Part shown: positions 1 through 10,306 of the stretch, piece by piece
Position numbering within the stretch: the stretch's first letter is position 1
Layout: every line of letters begins with the position of its first letter
NCBI RefSeq assembly: GCF_007991515.1
Contig: NZ_BJYM01000015.1
Location: 1 to 64,000 of the forward strand
Direction: 5' to 3'
DNA from: Oceanobacillus sojae
GTDB taxonomy: Bacteria; Bacillota; Bacilli; Bacillales; Amphibacillaceae
Length of the DNA: 64,000 bases
Notes under the pieces: generated by a model
What the model was told of the DNA's origin: nothing
The model's input: the letters and a program-made list of their open reading frames with translations, nothing else
The model's database searches: none
Made by a program: the position numbers and the translations under genes

Positions 1-397
1 GTCGCTTTAAAAAAGCGGCCAAATAAATATATCATATATCCAATATCTCGTCAACAACTTTTTATTGAAATCTTTTAAAAAGTATCAACTGAACATTGGA
101 TTTTTATTATAGCATTATCGACAAATTAAGTCAACACATGCCCGGTAACTTTCTTCTCGTTAAAACAAACTGCATTTCCTGTCCTTTTTTATACTTCTTC
201 CTCTATAAAAATACATATAATATATCACATTTTGTAAGTACCTTCTGTAAACAGAATGCAGAGCTACAATAACTCTCTTTACTTTAATAAAGAATGTCTT
301 CCTGCATTCAAATTTATTCCGCAGGTTTTTCACTTCCCTGCGGAACATTTTCTTTGGCTAATTATATATAGGCGAACGTTTATGATGAGCTTAGTTA
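1..397. other. Left-edge intergenic region, no supported gene
   Basis: AT-rich DNA before the rhodanese gene. I see no convincing coding region; the only open frame (minus strand, 160-348) has no ribosome binding site or recognisable protein. Bases 1-20 hold a short hairpin (CGCTT/AAGCG) that may be the terminator of a gene outside the window. A second hairpin is listed separately at 319-347. Confidence 0.6.
319..347 (-). terminator. Putative terminator after the rhodanese gene
   Basis: Inverted repeat TTCCGCAGG/CCTGCGGAA with a 10-base loop, about 50 bases downstream of the minus-strand rhodanese gene. The T-tract is weak on either side, so this is a moderate call. Confidence 0.45.
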
Positions 398-706
398 TTA
401 TTTAATAATAACTTCTCCTTGCCAATTTAACATTCCGCCGCTCATATTCCTCACTTTGAATCCCTGTTCTTGTAAAAAAGCAGCTGCATTATAGCTTCTT
501 CGTCCAGAACGGCAAATCATAATATATTCTTTTTCCTTATCTAAGTCTGCATAGACATCTGTTATATCACCTAAAGGAATGTGAAGTGCATTTTCAATGA
601 TTCCTTGTGCTACTTCTTCATCTTCTCTAACATCAATAAGCTGAATATTATCATTCTCTTTTATAGCTTCTACTTCCTCCGGGGAAAGCTCTTTAATATC
701 TTCCAT
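398..706 (-). CDS. Rhodanese-like domain protein
   Basis: A 102-residue single-domain rhodanese. Such proteins carry sulfur as a persulfide on an active-site cysteine in the cytoplasm. The CH2A motif IQLIDVREDEE is near residue 23 and the active-site loop MICRSGRRS is near residue 63, with Cys65 as the expected sulfur carrier. The ATG is preceded by AAAGGAG at about 10 bases. It resembles B. subtilis YtwF/YqhL-type stand-alone rhodaneses and has no signal peptide. The sulfur acceptor cannot be told from sequence. It is a single gene, facing away from the secreted protein that follows. Confidence 0.85.
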   Translation of the reverse strand: MEDIKELSPEEVEAIKENDNIQLIDVREDEEVAQGIIENALHIPLGDITDVYADLDKEKEYIMICRSGRRSYNAAAFLQEQGFKVRNMSGGMLNWQGEVIIK

Positions 707-827
707 TTTCTCTCATCTCCTTTTATTACATTCTTCTTTATCATATTAAATGGATAGTGAATAGGATTCAACTCGTTTGATTAAACTAAAGCAAAACTTA
801 ATCTCTTTAGAAATAGAAGGTGACATA

Positions 828-1586
828 ATGGTTTATATCAGTTTATTGTTTTTAACTCTATTTTTTGCTCCGGCAGAAGCGACTCCAAATGACGGAATAC
901 TTATCCATACTTACGAAGAGGATGTTACAGGTGATGGAGAAGTAGAACTGTTAGAGTTAAAAGGGAAATTATTTGCTGAAGACGGTGTTTATTATCAAGA
1001 TATTTGGGTCGATATTTCAAGCCATTCTTCTGATAAAACATGGCGGATTAACTATGGCGGAGGTTATGATCCGGAATTACAATTTGCCGATTTAACACAT
1101 AATGGCGTAACAGATATTCTTTATCAGAGTCCAACCGGTGGAAGCGGCGGATTGTATACTTCTCAACTGAATCAATGGGAAAAAGATAATTTTATTGAGC
1201 TTCCTCTTCCTGTAGAACAACCGGTGAAAGGAGAATTTATGAATGATTTTAAGGTATCCGTTCAGTTACTGCCAAAAGAACCCCCTATCATTTTAGATGT
1301 CTCCGGGCAGAAAGAAGAATATATTCGTTTGAAATTATACAATGATCAGGGTCAGCTTTTGGAACCGACAACGCTGATGATTGATCCGGTTGCATTTTTT
1401 GAAGTAATTGATTTAGAAGATAAAAATGAGGCAGGCTTAAAAAGTTATCAGCAAATCAGCGGGGCTTATCATGCAGACCGAATTGGAACTGTTGAATCAA
1501 TTTGGGTTTACGATAAGGACAAGTGGATATTGCTAAAAACTGCTTTACAAACGGACCTCCCTCATATAGATGACTCTGCTAGCTAA
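828..1586 (+). CDS. Secreted protein of unknown function
   Basis: A 252-residue protein that I do not recognise as a named family. I chose the ATG at 828 over an upstream in-frame TTG at 777 because GAAGGTGA lies just before it and it gives a clean signal peptide (MVYISLLFLTLFFAPAEA). After that comes a segment like an FG-GAP/VCBS-type repeat: DVTGDGEVELLEL near residue 32 and QFADLTHNGVTDILYQSPTG near residue 85. The remainder is beta-rich with no catalytic motif visible. It is probably exported and cell-surface or free. It converges on leuS across a shared terminator. Confidence 0.7.
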   Translation: MVYISLLFLTLFFAPAEATPNDGILIHTYEEDVTGDGEVELLELKGKLFAEDGVYYQDIWVDISSHSSDKTWRINYGGGYDPELQFADLTHNGVTDILYQSPTGGSGGLYTSQLNQWEKDNFIELPLPVEQPVKGEFMNDFKVSVQLLPKEPPIILDVSGQKEEYIRLKLYNDQGQLLEPTTLMIDPVAFFEVIDLEDKNEAGLKSYQQISGAYHADRIGTVESIWVYDKDKWILLKTALQTDLPHIDDSAS

Positions 1587-1605
1587 AAAATTCATTTTTT
1601 CCGTT

Positions 1606-1661
1606 AAAAAACCGGACTAATCATGTTCTCACGGTAGAACGTTGATTATAGTCCGGTTTCT
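1606..1661. terminator. Bidirectional terminator between the secreted protein and leuS
   Basis: A long hairpin: AAACCGGACTAATCA (1609-1623) pairs with TGATTATAGTCCGGTTT (1643-1659). It is flanked by A-rich DNA on the left and T-rich DNA on the right, and can serve both convergent genes. Confidence 0.85.
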
Positions 1662-1689
1662 TATAATATACATTTATTTAATAAAAATA

Positions 1690-4104
1690 TTAATTAGCTA
1701 CAACATTAACAAGTTTATCTGGAACAACAATTACTTTCCGAATTGTTTTTCCTTCCAACCACTTTTGAACGCTGTCTTCACTTAATGCCATTTTTTCAAG
1801 ATCATCTTTTGCAGTACCTACTGGAACGCTTAGTTTTGCACGAACTTTCCCCATTACCTGCAGAACTACCTCAACCTCATCTTCAACAAGCTTCGATTCA
1901 TCATAAGCAGGCCAGCCGGCATAACTAATAGATTCTTCGTTGCCAAGCTTTTGCCAAATCTCTTCACACATATGTGGTGCAACCGGAGAAAGAAGCTTCA
2001 CAAACCCTTCTGCATAATTTTTGGGAATCGAATCTGCTTTATAGCATTCATTAACAAATACCATCATTTGAGAAATTCCTGTATTAAAGTGAAGGTTCTC
2101 AAAGTCTTCTGTTACCTTCTTCACCGTTTCATGATAAACCTTATCCAGCTCTGTTGCGGCATCATCTGTAATTTTATCTGTTAACGAGTTATCGTCATTA
2201 ATATACAGTCTCCAGACACGGTCCAGGAAACGGCGGGAGCCGTCTAAACCATTTGTTGACCAGGCAACAGATGCATCTAATGGTCCCATGAACATTTCAT
2301 ACAACCTTAATGTATCTGCACCATGAGAAGTAATTATATCATCCGGATTAACTACATTCCCCTTTGATTTACTCATCTTCTCATTACCTTCTCCAAGAAT
2401 CATCCCTTGGTTAAACAATTTCTGGAAAGGTTCTTTTGTAGAGACAACGCCGATATCATAAAGGAATTTATGCCAAAAACGTGCATATAGAAGGTGAAGT
2501 ACAGCATGTTCTGCACCACCGATATAAATATCAATCGGAAGCCATTCTTCCAATGCTTTGGGATCAGCAAGCTGTTCTTTATTATGCGGATCAACATAAC
2601 GAAGGAAGTACCAGCAGCTGCCAGCCCATTGCGGCATTGTATTTGTTTCTCTTCTGCCCTTCATCCCCGTTTCGGAATCTACTACATTCACCCATTCTTC
2701 ATTCGTAGCAAGTGGAGATTCACCAGTTCCTGATGGTTTAATCTCTGTCATTTCAGGAAGTTCCAGAGGAAGTTCCTCATCCGGCACTGCTGTCATACTG
2801 CCATCTTCCCAATGAATAATTGGAATAGGTTCACCCCAATAACGCTGTCTAGCGAAAAGCCAATCACGCAAACGATACGTAATTTTCTTTGTACCTTTTT
2901 CATTTTTCTCCAGCCAATCAATCATTTTTGAAATAGCTTCGTCTTTACCCAGACCATCCAGGAACTCTGAATTTACGTGAGAGCCATCTCCGGTATAAGC
3001 TTCTTCTTCTATATTTCCGCCAGCAACAACCTCTTTAATTGGAAGTTCAAAAACTTTGGCAAATTCATAATCACGCTCATCATGTGCAGGTACAGCCATA
3101 ATTGCTCCACTGCCATAACTCATCAATACATAATCTGCTACCCATATCGGCATTTTCTCACCGTTAACAGGATTTACAGCATAGGCACCAGTAAATACAC
3201 CTGTTTTATCTTTAGCAAGGTCTGTACGCTCTAAATCAGATTTTGTTTGTACTTCATGCAAATAATTTTCCACAGCTTCTTTTTGGTCAGCCGTTGTAAT
3301 CTTTTTAATAAATGGATGTTCAGGAGCCATTACTGCATATGTTGCTCCGAATAATGTATCTGGACGTGTCGTAAATACAGTAAAGGTTTCATCATGCCCT
3401 TCAATAGAAAATGTTACCTCAGCACCTTCTGAACGCCCGATCCAGTTACGTTGCATTTCTTTCAGGCTTTCCGGCCAATCCAGATCTTCCAAATCAGAAA
3501 GCAGGCGATCTGCATACGCAGTTATTTTAAGCATCCACTGTTTCATCGGTTTACGGACTACCGGATGCCCTCCTCGTTCACTTTTACCGTCAATTACTTC
3601 TTCATTTGCAAGGACGGTTCCAAGAGCCGGACACCAGTTTACAGCCACTTCATCCATATAAGCAAGATCATTTTCATAAAGCTTTTTGAAAATCCATTGT
3701 GTCCATTTGTAATAATCAGGATCTGTTGTATTAACTTCTCTATCCCAATCATAGGAAAAACCTAACTCTTTAATCTGTCTCTTAAAGGTTTGAATATTCG
3801 CTTCTGTAAACTTCTTAGGACTGTTTCCAGTATCAATTGCATATTGTTCAGCCGGAAGCCCGAATGCATCCCAGCCCATCGGGTGCATGACTTCATAACC
3901 CTGCATTCTTTTCATTCTGGCTAAAATATCTGTAGCTGTATATCCTTCCGGGTGTCCAACGTGTAACCCTTGACCGGACGGATAAGGAAACATATCAAGT
4001 GCATAAAATTTTTCTTTATTGGAAAATGTATTTGTTTTGAATGTTTTATTTTCATCCCAATATTTTTGCCATTTTTTCTCAATTCCCAAATGTTGAAAGC
4101 TCAT
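1690..4104 (-). CDS. leuS: Leucyl-tRNA synthetase
   Basis: An 804-residue class I aminoacyl-tRNA synthetase that charges tRNA-Leu with leucine; full length for bacterial LeuRS. The signature [16 protein letters not shown] near residue 40 holds the HIGH-type HVGH. The connective editing domain contains [12 protein letters not shown] near residue 245. The KMSKS loop appears as EKMSKSKGN near residue 578, followed by the anticodon-binding domain. The ATG follows AGGAAGG at 6 bases. Expression is controlled by the T-box leader and consensus promoter upstream. Nothing looks damaged. Confidence 0.98.
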   Translation of the reverse strand: MSFQHLGIEKKWQKYWDENKTFKTNTFSNKEKFYALDMFPYPSGQGLHVGHPEGYTATDILARMKRMQGYEVMHPMGWDAFGLPAEQYAIDTGNSPKKFTEANIQTFKRQIKELGFSYDWDREVNTTDPDYYKWTQWIFKKLYENDLAYMDEVAVNWCPALGTVLANEEVIDGKSERGGHPVVRKPMKQWMLKITAYADRLLSDLEDLDWPESLKEMQRNWIGRSEGAEVTFSIEGHDETFTVFTTRPDTLFGATYAVMAPEHPFIKKITTADQKEAVENYLHEVQTKSDLERTDLAKDKTGVFTGAYAVNPVNGEKMPIWVADYVLMSYGSGAIMAVPAHDERDYEFAKVFELPIKEVVAGGNIEEEAYTGDGSHVNSEFLDGLGKDEAISKMIDWLEKNEKGTKKITYRLRDWLFARQRYWGEPIPIIHWEDGSMTAVPDEELPLELPEMTEIKPSGTGESPLATNEEWVNVVDSETGMKGRRETNTMPQWAGSCWYFLRYVDPHNKEQLADPKALEEWLPIDIYIGGAEHAVLHLLYARFWHKFLYDIGVVSTKEPFQKLFNQGMILGEGNEKMSKSKGNVVNPDDIITSHGADTLRLYEMFMGPLDASVAWSTNGLDGSRRFLDRVWRLYINDDNSLTDKITDDAATELDKVYHETVKKVTEDFENLHFNTGISQMMVFVNECYKADSIPKNYAEGFVKLLSPVAPHMCEEIWQKLGNEESISYAGWPAYDESKLVEDEVEVVLQVMGKVRAKLSVPVGTAKDDLEKMALSEDSVQKWLEGKTIRKVIVVPDKLVNVVAN

Positions 4105-4192
4105 TGTAATCCTTCCTTTCTTTCATGACTGTTGCATCGTTCAATCACACACGACACTGGTATCTATAACCTAACACCCCTAAAATTAGGTA

Positions 4193-4446
4193 TAAAAAAA
4201 GCCACTCATCCCTATGAAGGGACGAGAAGCTGTGATTATTCCCGCGGTACCACCCAAATTAGCGCATCAGCGCTCGCTTGACATCAGTAACGTTGATGAA
4301 ACGACAGTAACTACTTTATTTTCATTACTGCAAACTAAAAAGGTGAGTTCATATGTTTATCAGTAGCAGTTTTCACCACCCACTGCTTCTCTGGAACTGA
4401 TACAACCTATTACTGATCCTTTTTCACTGTCTTTAATTTTATGATA
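4193..4446 (-). promoter_or_regulatory. T-box leader of leuS (uncharged tRNA-Leu sensor)
   Basis: Read on the minus strand, the leader carries the T-box core GGGTGGTACCGCGGG (ending near 4240), which pairs with the 3' end of uncharged tRNA. It is followed by a terminator hairpin (4193-4230) with a T7 run. Upstream there is an AGAGA-type motif near 4390 and a plausible specifier codon CTC (Leu) at 4347-4345 in the context GAACTCAC. The logic is antitermination when tRNA-Leu is uncharged. The 5' boundary is inferred from the promoter. Confidence 0.95.
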
Positions 4447-4451
4447 TTGGA

Positions 4452-4480
4452 ATTATAATGAAATAAACATACCATGTCAA
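4452..4480 (-). promoter_or_regulatory. Sigma-A promoter of the leuS T-box transcript
   Basis: Minus strand: TTGACA (4480-4475), a 17-base spacer, and TATAAT (4457-4452). Both hexamers match consensus exactly, and the start point would fall at about 4445, just before the T-box leader. Confidence 0.9.
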
Positions 4481-4797
4481 GTTGATAAAAATTTATCTTA
4501 CCTTTAGTATACACAATTTTATGTATTTGGAAACAGTATATTGAAGAAATTTGGATAAACTTATTTATTTTTCCTTATATAACTAATAAGCATGAACCTG
4601 CTTTACTTTGTTATAATAAAAGAAAACTTCATCATTTAAAACCGAACCAAGTTGGAGCGTTACTGAATGCTTGGTTTGCGCTTAAAATTTTTGCTTTCTT
4701 TCCATTTTGGGAGCAGAGGTCATATAGTCAACTACACTGTGATAAATGATGATATTTTGAACACTTGAGTCAGAAAAGTACATAAGGAGACAGCTAC

Positions 4798-5364
4798 ATG
4801 CTATTAAATATTTTAACCTACGCACATACCCTATTAAGAGAAAGTCTTAAAGAAGGAGATATAGCAATTGATGCCACTTGTGGAAACGGTCATGATACAT
4901 TGTTTTTAAGTCAGACAGTTGGATCTGCAGGCAAGGTTTATGGATTCGATATTCAAGAGCAGGCTATTCAAAAAACGCAAGAAAAGCTTCAAGAAAATGA
5001 CTGTCATAATGTATCTTTAATTCAAGACAGCCATGAAAAGATTCCTGAATATATTAAAGAAGACATTTTCGGCGGGGCTATTTTCAACCTTGGTTATTTA
5101 CCAAAAAGTGATAAATCTATTATTACAAAGCCCCATTCTACTCTTGCAGCTATAGAAGCTATATTGGAAAAGCTAAAAACAAAAGGTCTGATTATCTTAG
5201 TTATATATTACGGACACTCCGGCGGATTGGAAGAAAAAGAAGCTGTTCTTTCTTACACTTCGCAATTAAATCAAAAAGAGTATCAAGTACTCCAATACAA
5301 ATTTATTAATCAACAAAATCAGGCTCCATTTTTAATCGCTATCGAAAAAAAGAAACGCTCCTGA
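4798..5364 (+). CDS. mnmM: SAM-dependent methyltransferase, YtqB/MnmM type
   Basis: A 188-residue class I methyltransferase of the family once called putative rRNA methylase. SAM-binding motif I is AIDATCGNGHDTLFLS near residue 22, motif II is VYGFDIQ near residue 44, and GGAIFNLGYLPKSDK (near residue 96) is the family's characteristic catalytic stretch. B. subtilis YtqB was identified as the tRNA nm5s2U methyltransferase MnmM (wobble position 34); the same role is inferred here. AAGGAGACAGCTAC precedes the ATG. In B. subtilis it also sits beside leuS. Confidence 0.88.
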   Translation: MLLNILTYAHTLLRESLKEGDIAIDATCGNGHDTLFLSQTVGSAGKVYGFDIQEQAIQKTQEKLQENDCHNVSLIQDSHEKIPEYIKEDIFGGAIFNLGYLPKSDKSIITKPHSTLAAIEAILEKLKTKGLIILVIYYGHSGGLEEKEAVLSYTSQLNQKEYQVLQYKFINQQNQAPFLIAIEKKKRS

Positions 5365-5380
5365 ATCAGGCGTTTCTTTT
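5349..5380 (+). terminator. Terminator of ytqB/mnmM
   Basis: Hairpin AAGAAACGC/GCGTTTCTT followed by TTTT. Its left arm overlaps the last codons and stop of the methyltransferase gene. It may also act on the convergent gene at 5386-5775. Confidence 0.8.
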
Positions 5381-5385
5381 GATTA

Positions 5386-5775
5386 TTAAGCAATCCCTAA
5401 AAATAATAATCGGAAGAATAAATTTAAGAAATGTCCGGTTGTCATGATAATAAATATAATAAGTGCAATCATGAGAACGCGGCTCCGCAGTGTTTTATAT
5501 TTCTTCGGATAGGGAATCCAAATATAAGCCGATACAATCATCAGTGGAACTGAATACAAGTATCCGAATACGTAAACCCATTGTTGCAGTGCAGAAATAT
5601 CGAATAGTTCAGAGTTCTGCAGACTGTTTAACTCCGTAATATACCCAATTGCAAAAATAATCGTTAACAAAATAATATAACTGTACGTTGTTACGCGCAG
5701 CCATTTTTGTTCATCACTAATCAGTATATAAACACCAATAAAAAATAAAATTCCTATGACAATTTGAATTAACAT
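5386..5775 (-). CDS. Small integral membrane protein of unknown function
   Basis: A 129-residue hydrophobic protein with about four predicted membrane helices: residues 2-20, 27-47, 66-88 and 102-122. There is an extramembrane loop rich in polar residues between helices 2 and 3 and a basic turn (YPKKYKTLRSR) before helix 4. I do not recognise a family. The ribosome binding site is weak (GGGG about 11 bases upstream). It converges on the methyltransferase gene and stands alone on its strand. Confidence 0.6.
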   Translation of the reverse strand: MLIQIVIGILFFIGVYILISDEQKWLRVTTYSYIILLTIIFAIGYITELNSLQNSELFDISALQQWVYVFGYLYSVPLMIVSAYIWIPYPKKYKTLRSRVLMIALIIFIIMTTGHFLNLFFRLLFLGIA

Positions 5776-6291
5776 GAAAGTACAACCCCATTTTTACCGA
5801 TAAATCAGTTTTCTCTCTGACAGGCCAAAAGTTCATTTTTAAAGAAATACTTTTACTTTAAATGTTCGCCTGTTTGAATAATATTTTAATCATTGATAGA
5901 TTAGACCGATTTATACAATTACTTGTCCCAGTAATAACTGAAACAACTGCCGGTTTCCCCATCTCCAAGATTACGAATGGAATAAACCAAGATAGCATTT
6001 ATCTATTTATTTATCACTATCATTATGTAACCAGCTTATTTATTCTACCATAAAAAGATTCGTATCTGTAGAGGTTATACAGAAATAAATATACATTCAA
6101 ACTTATTATTCATAAGAAATAAGCGGTTTAGAATATATGCCTATAACTTAAAAAATCGTTTTAAAATGGTGTAAATATAAATGATTACCCTTTCCATAAA
6201 CAGCTGAAAATCATCTGTTTTTCAGACTTCTTTCCAGAAAATATTTCCTCTGATATACTTTAATCATTATAAATTAGTTGGAGGAATACAG
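5776..6291. other. 515-base AT-rich gap before ytoA, no supported gene
   Basis: I found no coding region here on either strand. The only longer open frame (plus, 5862-6053) lacks a ribosome binding site and any family resemblance. A small hairpin (CTGAAAA/TTTTCAG) lies at 6205-6226, and TATACT at about 6253 is a likely -10 box for ytoA without a clear -35. Confidence 0.55.
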
Positions 6292-6819
6292 ATGATTGAA
6301 TCTTATAAAGGAATCTCTCCATCTATTGATCCTGCTGCATTCATTGCAAAAAATGCTGTGATTAATGGTGATGTAACAATTGAAGAAGAAGCAAGTATTT
6401 GGTTTCATACTGTTATCCGGGGAGATGTCGCCCCTACAAAAATTGGTAAACGGACAAATATACAGGATCTTTCTATGCTGCATCAAAGTCCAAATATGCC
6501 GTTAATACTTGAACATGATGTAACAGTAGGTCATCAGGTGACCTTGCATTCAGCAACTATACGCCATCATGCACTTATCGGTATGGGTTCCATTATTTTG
6601 GATGGTGCAGAAATTGGAGAGCATGCATTTGTCGGTGCCGGGAGTCTGGTGCCTCCAGGGAAGAAAATACCTCCTAGAACCTTAGCAATGGGCAGGCCTG
6701 CTAAGGTAGTCCGTGAATTAACGGATAAGGATTATGAAGAAATGGAACGTATCCGCAAATCCTACGTGGAAAAAGGACAATATTATTTAAGAGAAACATC
6801 AATGGGGATGGATAAATAG
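6292..6819 (+). CDS. ytoA: Gamma-carbonic-anhydrase-like hexapeptide protein YtoA
   Basis: A 175-residue left-handed beta-helix protein of the gamma-class carbonic anhydrase family (PaaY/YrdA/YtoA). Hexapeptide repeats run from about residue 20 to 130. The metal-site histidines are seen in LEHDVTVGHQVTLHSATIRHHALIG, around residues 75-100 (described here in parts: EHD, VGHQ, ATIRHH). Bacterial YtoA-type proteins are zinc-binding trimers whose physiological substrate is mostly unproven. GGAGG precedes the ATG. It shares a terminator with convergent metK. Confidence 0.85.
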   Translation: MIESYKGISPSIDPAAFIAKNAVINGDVTIEEEASIWFHTVIRGDVAPTKIGKRTNIQDLSMLHQSPNMPLILEHDVTVGHQVTLHSATIRHHALIGMGSIILDGAEIGEHAFVGAGSLVPPGKKIPPRTLAMGRPAKVVRELTDKDYEEMERIRKSYVEKGQYYLRETSMGMDK

Positions 6820-6846
6820 CATCACTACCATCTTGATTGCATGTAA

Positions 6847-6879
6847 AAAATGTCAGGCATCCTCAGATACCTGACATTT
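6847..6879. terminator. Bidirectional terminator between ytoA and metK
   Basis: Hairpin ATGTCAGG/CCTGACAT with an A run to the left and a T7 run to the right, serving both convergent genes. Confidence 0.88.
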
Positions 6880-6881
6880 TT

Positions 6882-8081
6882 TTATTTAGCAGTTAAAGCT
6901 TTTAATTCTTCCACTTTATCTGTTTTTTCCCACGGGAATGTAATATCTGTGCGGCCAAAATGACCATAAGCAGCGGTATTTTTAAAGATTGGTCTTCTCA
7001 AATCCAGCATACGGATAATACCTGCCGGACGTAAATCGAATAACTCGCGCACTGCTTCCACTAATTTTTCTTCACTGACGAGCCCTGTGCCAAATGTATT
7101 AATCGAAATAGAGACCGGCTGTGCTACACCAATAGCATAGGCTAATTGAACTTCACAGGAATCAGCCAGACCTGCAGCAACGATATTTTTAGCAACATAG
7201 CGTGCAGCATAAGCAGCAGAACGGTCCACTTTCGTTGCATCTTTCCCGCTAAAGGCTCCACCGCCATGTCTTGCATAGCCTCCATATGTGTCAACAATGA
7301 TTTTTCTTCCTGTTAAGCCGACATCCCCTTGTGGTCCGCCTAATACAAAACGGCCAGTCGGATTAATGAAGTATTTTGTCTTATCATCCAGTAATTCACT
7401 TGGTACAACAGCTTCTACAACATGTTTAATAATATCCGCTTCTATTTGTTCATTTGTTATATCTGGATGATGCTGTGTAGAAACAACAATAGTATCTACA
7501 CGTAACGGCTGATCATTTTCATCATACTCCACCGTTACCTGAGTCTTTCCATCAGGACGCAGGTAATCCACAATTTTCTCTTTACGGACATCTGCTAATC
7601 TTCTGGATAAACGATGAGCCAAAGAGATTGGCAGAGGCATAAGCTCTTCTGTTTCATTGCAGGCAAACCCAAACATCAAGCCCTGGTCTCCAGCTCCTAT
7701 TGCTTCAATTTCCTCTTCAATTTCCTGTCCCCGCCTTGCTTCTAACGCTATATCCACACCTCCAGCAATATCAGGAGACTGCTCATCAATAGCAGTTAAC
7801 ACTGCACAAGTTTCAGAATCAAAACCATATTTTGCTCGGGTGTATCCAATATTCTTTACTGTTTCACGTACAATTGCAGGAATATCTACATACGTACTTG
7901 TAGAAATCTCTCCGGCAACTAAAACAATTCCAGTTGTAACAGTTGTTTCACACGCTACTCTCGCATTTGGATCCTTCGAAAGAATCTCATCCAGAATAGC
8001 ATCAGAAATTTGGTCAGACATCTTATCCGGATGCCCTTCAGTAACTGACTCAGAAGTAAATAAACGACGATTTGCAGCCAT
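6882..8081 (-). CDS. metK: S-adenosylmethionine synthetase
   Basis: A 399-residue methionine adenosyltransferase that makes SAM from methionine and ATP. Hallmarks are GHPDKM near residue 16, the [10 protein letters not shown] signature near residue 128, and the glycine-rich P-loop-like [19 protein letters not shown] near residue 273. Length is normal. AAGGGGAGTTAGCCTT precedes the ATG. A SAM-I riboswitch with its own terminator lies upstream, giving feedback repression by the enzyme's product. It converges on ytoA. Confidence 0.98.
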   Translation of the reverse strand: MAANRRLFTSESVTEGHPDKMSDQISDAILDEILSKDPNARVACETTVTTGIVLVAGEISTSTYVDIPAIVRETVKNIGYTRAKYGFDSETCAVLTAIDEQSPDIAGGVDIALEARRGQEIEEEIEAIGAGDQGLMFGFACNETEELMPLPISLAHRLSRRLADVRKEKIVDYLRPDGKTQVTVEYDENDQPLRVDTIVVSTQHHPDITNEQIEADIIKHVVEAVVPSELLDDKTKYFINPTGRFVLGGPQGDVGLTGRKIIVDTYGGYARHGGGAFSGKDATKVDRSAAYAARYVAKNIVAAGLADSCEVQLAYAIGVAQPVSISINTFGTGLVSEEKLVEAVRELFDLRPAGIIRMLDLRRPIFKNTAAYGHFGRTDITFPWEKTDKVEELKALTAK

Positions 8082-8205
8082 AAGGCTAACTCCCCTTTTC
8101 CTTGTATGTTACGGAACTCTGTTTCAATGTAAATCTATCATTCCACCCAATGTGGTTTCATTTTTTATGCAAACTTTTAATATATTTAAAAAGTCTCCTA
8201 AAAAC

Positions 8206-8240
8206 AAAAAAACCTCTCCTTCAAAATACATGAGGAAAGG
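8206..8240 (-). terminator. Riboswitch-controlled terminator upstream of metK
   Basis: Minus strand: CCTTTCCTC pairs with GGAGAGG and is followed by T7. It sits between the SAM-I aptamer and metK and is the expected off-state hairpin of the expression platform. Confidence 0.85.
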
Positions 8241-8259
8241 GAAACATATTGGCCTTTCG

Positions 8260-8366
8260 CTCTTATTGTTCAAGGAATGATCCTTGCATCAGGTTAGCAC
8301 CTTTCACATTATGTGAGGTTGCTGGGCTTCATCGGGTCTGTCCCTCCACCATCTCTGAATAAGAGT
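8260..8366 (-). promoter_or_regulatory. SAM-I (S-box) riboswitch of metK
   Basis: Minus strand: the P1 stem CTCTTAT/ATAAGAG closes the aptamer. The conserved core AGAGATGGTGGAGGGAC is followed by CCCGATGAAGCCCAGCAACC and GGTGCTAACCTGATGCAAGG, which are the S-box signatures in order. SAM binding should favour the downstream terminator and repress metK. Confidence 0.97.
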
Positions 8367-8381
8367 ATCCGTTCAATAATT

Positions 8382-8410
8382 AGATTAACGAAACAAGCCT
8401 CTCCTGTCAA
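8382..8410 (-). promoter_or_regulatory. Promoter of the metK riboswitch transcript
   Basis: Minus strand: TTGACA (8410-8405), a 17-base spacer, TAATCT (8387-8382). The start point would fall a few bases before the S-box P1 stem. Confidence 0.8.
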
Positions 8411-8508
8411 CCCAATTACCCTATGTAGCATAAAAAATATTTTTTCATAAAGTAGTATGGACTATTATATTTAATGTGTTATACTAATAAACATATTTTA
8501 AGGATAAA

Positions 8509-10134
8509 ATGAATTCTACACCATTAAAAGGAGTGAATAATTGTCTTATGAAAATATTGCGGAGAAGTATTCTGGAGGAGTTCACTTCAACAAATATTTA
8601 CAGCAACTATTCTGTAGGCCAACTTATTGAAAAAATTATCAATCGTGATGAAGCGAAATTGACAGCTACTGGTGCTATCCGTGCTACCACTGGAAAATAT
8701 ACAGGACGTTCTCCAGAAGATAAATTTATTGTAAAAGATGCCTTATCAGCAGATAAAGTAGACTGGGGAAATGTCAATCAGCCAATTGATGAGGATACCT
8801 TCAATCAGCTGCTTGACAAAGTGATTGCATATTTAGATAACAAAGAAGAAATTTTTCATCTCCAGGCCTATGCCGGTGCAGATGAAAAGTATAAACTGCC
8901 TATTCAAGTTATTAATGAATATGCTTGGCACAATTTATTTGCAAGACAATTATTTATTCCTAATGAAAAAGAGATGGAGCAATTGCACGAAGCTGATTTT
9001 ACAGTAATCTCTGCTCCCGGTTTCAAAGCCAATCCTGAAGCAGACGGTACAAATTCAGAAGCATTTGTTTTAATTTCTTTTGAACAGCGCATTGTACTTA
9101 TTGGAGGAACAGAATATGCAGGAGAGATAAAAAAATCAATCTTCTCTGTAGTTAATTTCCTTCTGCCTGAGCAAGATGTCCTGTCCATGCATTGCTCCTC
9201 CAATGTAGGAGAAGAAGGCGATGTAGCTTTATTTTTCGGATTATCCGGAACTGGAAAAACTACACTCTCAGCAGATGTTGACAGACGATTAATCGGAGAT
9301 GACGAACATGGATGGAGTGAAGATGGCGTATTCAATATTGAAGGTGGCTGCTATGCAAAATGCATCAATTTATCGGCAGAAAAAGAGCCGCAAATTTTTG
9401 ATGCTATCCGCTATGGATCTGTTTTAGAAAATGTAGTATTAGATGAAGATACGCGGGTCCCTGACTATGATGATACTTCTTTAACCGAAAACACACGTGC
9501 TGCTTATCCATTAGAAAATATTGATAATAGCCTAGAGCCTAGTGTCGCTGGACATCCAAATACCATTATATTCTTGACAGCGGATGCATCAGGAACCTTA
9601 CCGCCAATCAGTAAACTGACAAAAGAACAGGCAATGTATCATTTCCTGAGTGGATACACCAGTAAGCTGGCTGGAACAGAACGTGGTGTGACAAAGCCTG
9701 TTGCAACATTCTCAGCATGCTTCGGTTCTCCATTTTTACCGTTAAATCCGTCAGTATATGCAGAAATGCTTGGAGAAAAAATTGATAAATTTAATGCCAA
9801 TGTATTTCTTATTAACACAGGCTGGACTGGTGGTGCTTACGGGGTTGGAAACAGAATGAAGCTCTCCTATACCCGGGCAATGGTCCATTCAGCTTTAATT
9901 GGTGAACTGAATAACGTGGAAACAACAATAGATGAAATTTTTGGATTAGCCATTCCAAAATCGATTCCAGGTGTTCCAGATGAAGTTCTTGTTCCTAAAA
10001 ATGCTTGGGAGGATAAAGAAAGCTATGAAACAGAAGCAAAGGTACTGGCTGGCAAATTCCATATGAATTTCGAGAAATTCACAGAAGTAAGTGAAAACAT
10101 AAGAAAAGCTGGACCACTTTATAAATTAGTATAA
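8509..10134 (+). CDS. pckA: Phosphoenolpyruvate carboxykinase (ATP)
   Basis: Converts oxaloacetate and ATP to phosphoenolpyruvate and CO2 in gluconeogenesis. It has the substrate motif [18 protein letters not shown] near residue 58, the kinase-1a P-loop GLSGTGKTT near residue 245, and the IGDDEHGW and EGGCYAKC segments. From the ATG at 8509 (AAGGA, short spacing) it is 541 residues. B. subtilis PckA is 527, which would fit an internal ATG at 8548 (528 residues). A strong AAAAGGAG at 8526-8533 points instead at an out-of-frame TTG (8541), so the true start is unsettled. The body is intact. Confidence 0.95.
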   Translation: MNSTPLKGVNNCLMKILRRSILEEFTSTNIYSNYSVGQLIEKIINRDEAKLTATGAIRATTGKYTGRSPEDKFIVKDALSADKVDWGNVNQPIDEDTFNQLLDKVIAYLDNKEEIFHLQAYAGADEKYKLPIQVINEYAWHNLFARQLFIPNEKEMEQLHEADFTVISAPGFKANPEADGTNSEAFVLISFEQRIVLIGGTEYAGEIKKSIFSVVNFLLPEQDVLSMHCSSNVGEEGDVALFFGLSGTGKTTLSADVDRRLIGDDEHGWSEDGVFNIEGGCYAKCINLSAEKEPQIFDAIRYGSVLENVVLDEDTRVPDYDDTSLTENTRAAYPLENIDNSLEPSVAGHPNTIIFLTADASGTLPPISKLTKEQAMYHFLSGYTSKLAGTERGVTKPVATFSACFGSPFLPLNPSVYAEMLGEKIDKFNANVFLINTGWTGGAYGVGNRMKLSYTRAMVHSALIGELNNVETTIDEIFGLAIPKSIPGVPDEVLVPKNAWEDKESYETEAKVLAGKFHMNFEKFTEVSENIRKAGPLYKLV

Positions 10135-10146
10135 TCATCTCCTCTA

Positions 10147-10184
10147 TAAAAGGGTAAACTCATTATCTTGAGTTTACCCTTTTT
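10147..10184 (+). terminator. Terminator of pckA
   Basis: Hairpin AAAGGGTAAACTCA/TGAGTTTACCCTTT followed by a T run, 12 bases after the pckA stop. Confidence 0.92.
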
Positions 10185-10306
10185 CACTTTTCCTCTCCCT
10201 GTAATTATCCGCAGCCTATTTATCCTAATTTATAGGCGTTCACACAATCATCCCGCCAATCATATATTTATAGAAGATGTTCAAGATCAGTTTTTGAGAA
10301 AGGAAG

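Noticed and set aside
160-348. 62-residue minus-strand open frame
   Set aside because: No ribosome binding site, low-complexity basic composition, and it runs through a hairpin; probably chance.
5862-6053. 63-residue open frame before ytoA
   Set aside because: No ribosome binding site or recognisable sequence; AT-rich spacer.
7657-8280. Long plus-strand open frame opposite metK
   Set aside because: It is the antisense shadow of metK and runs into the SAM riboswitch region.
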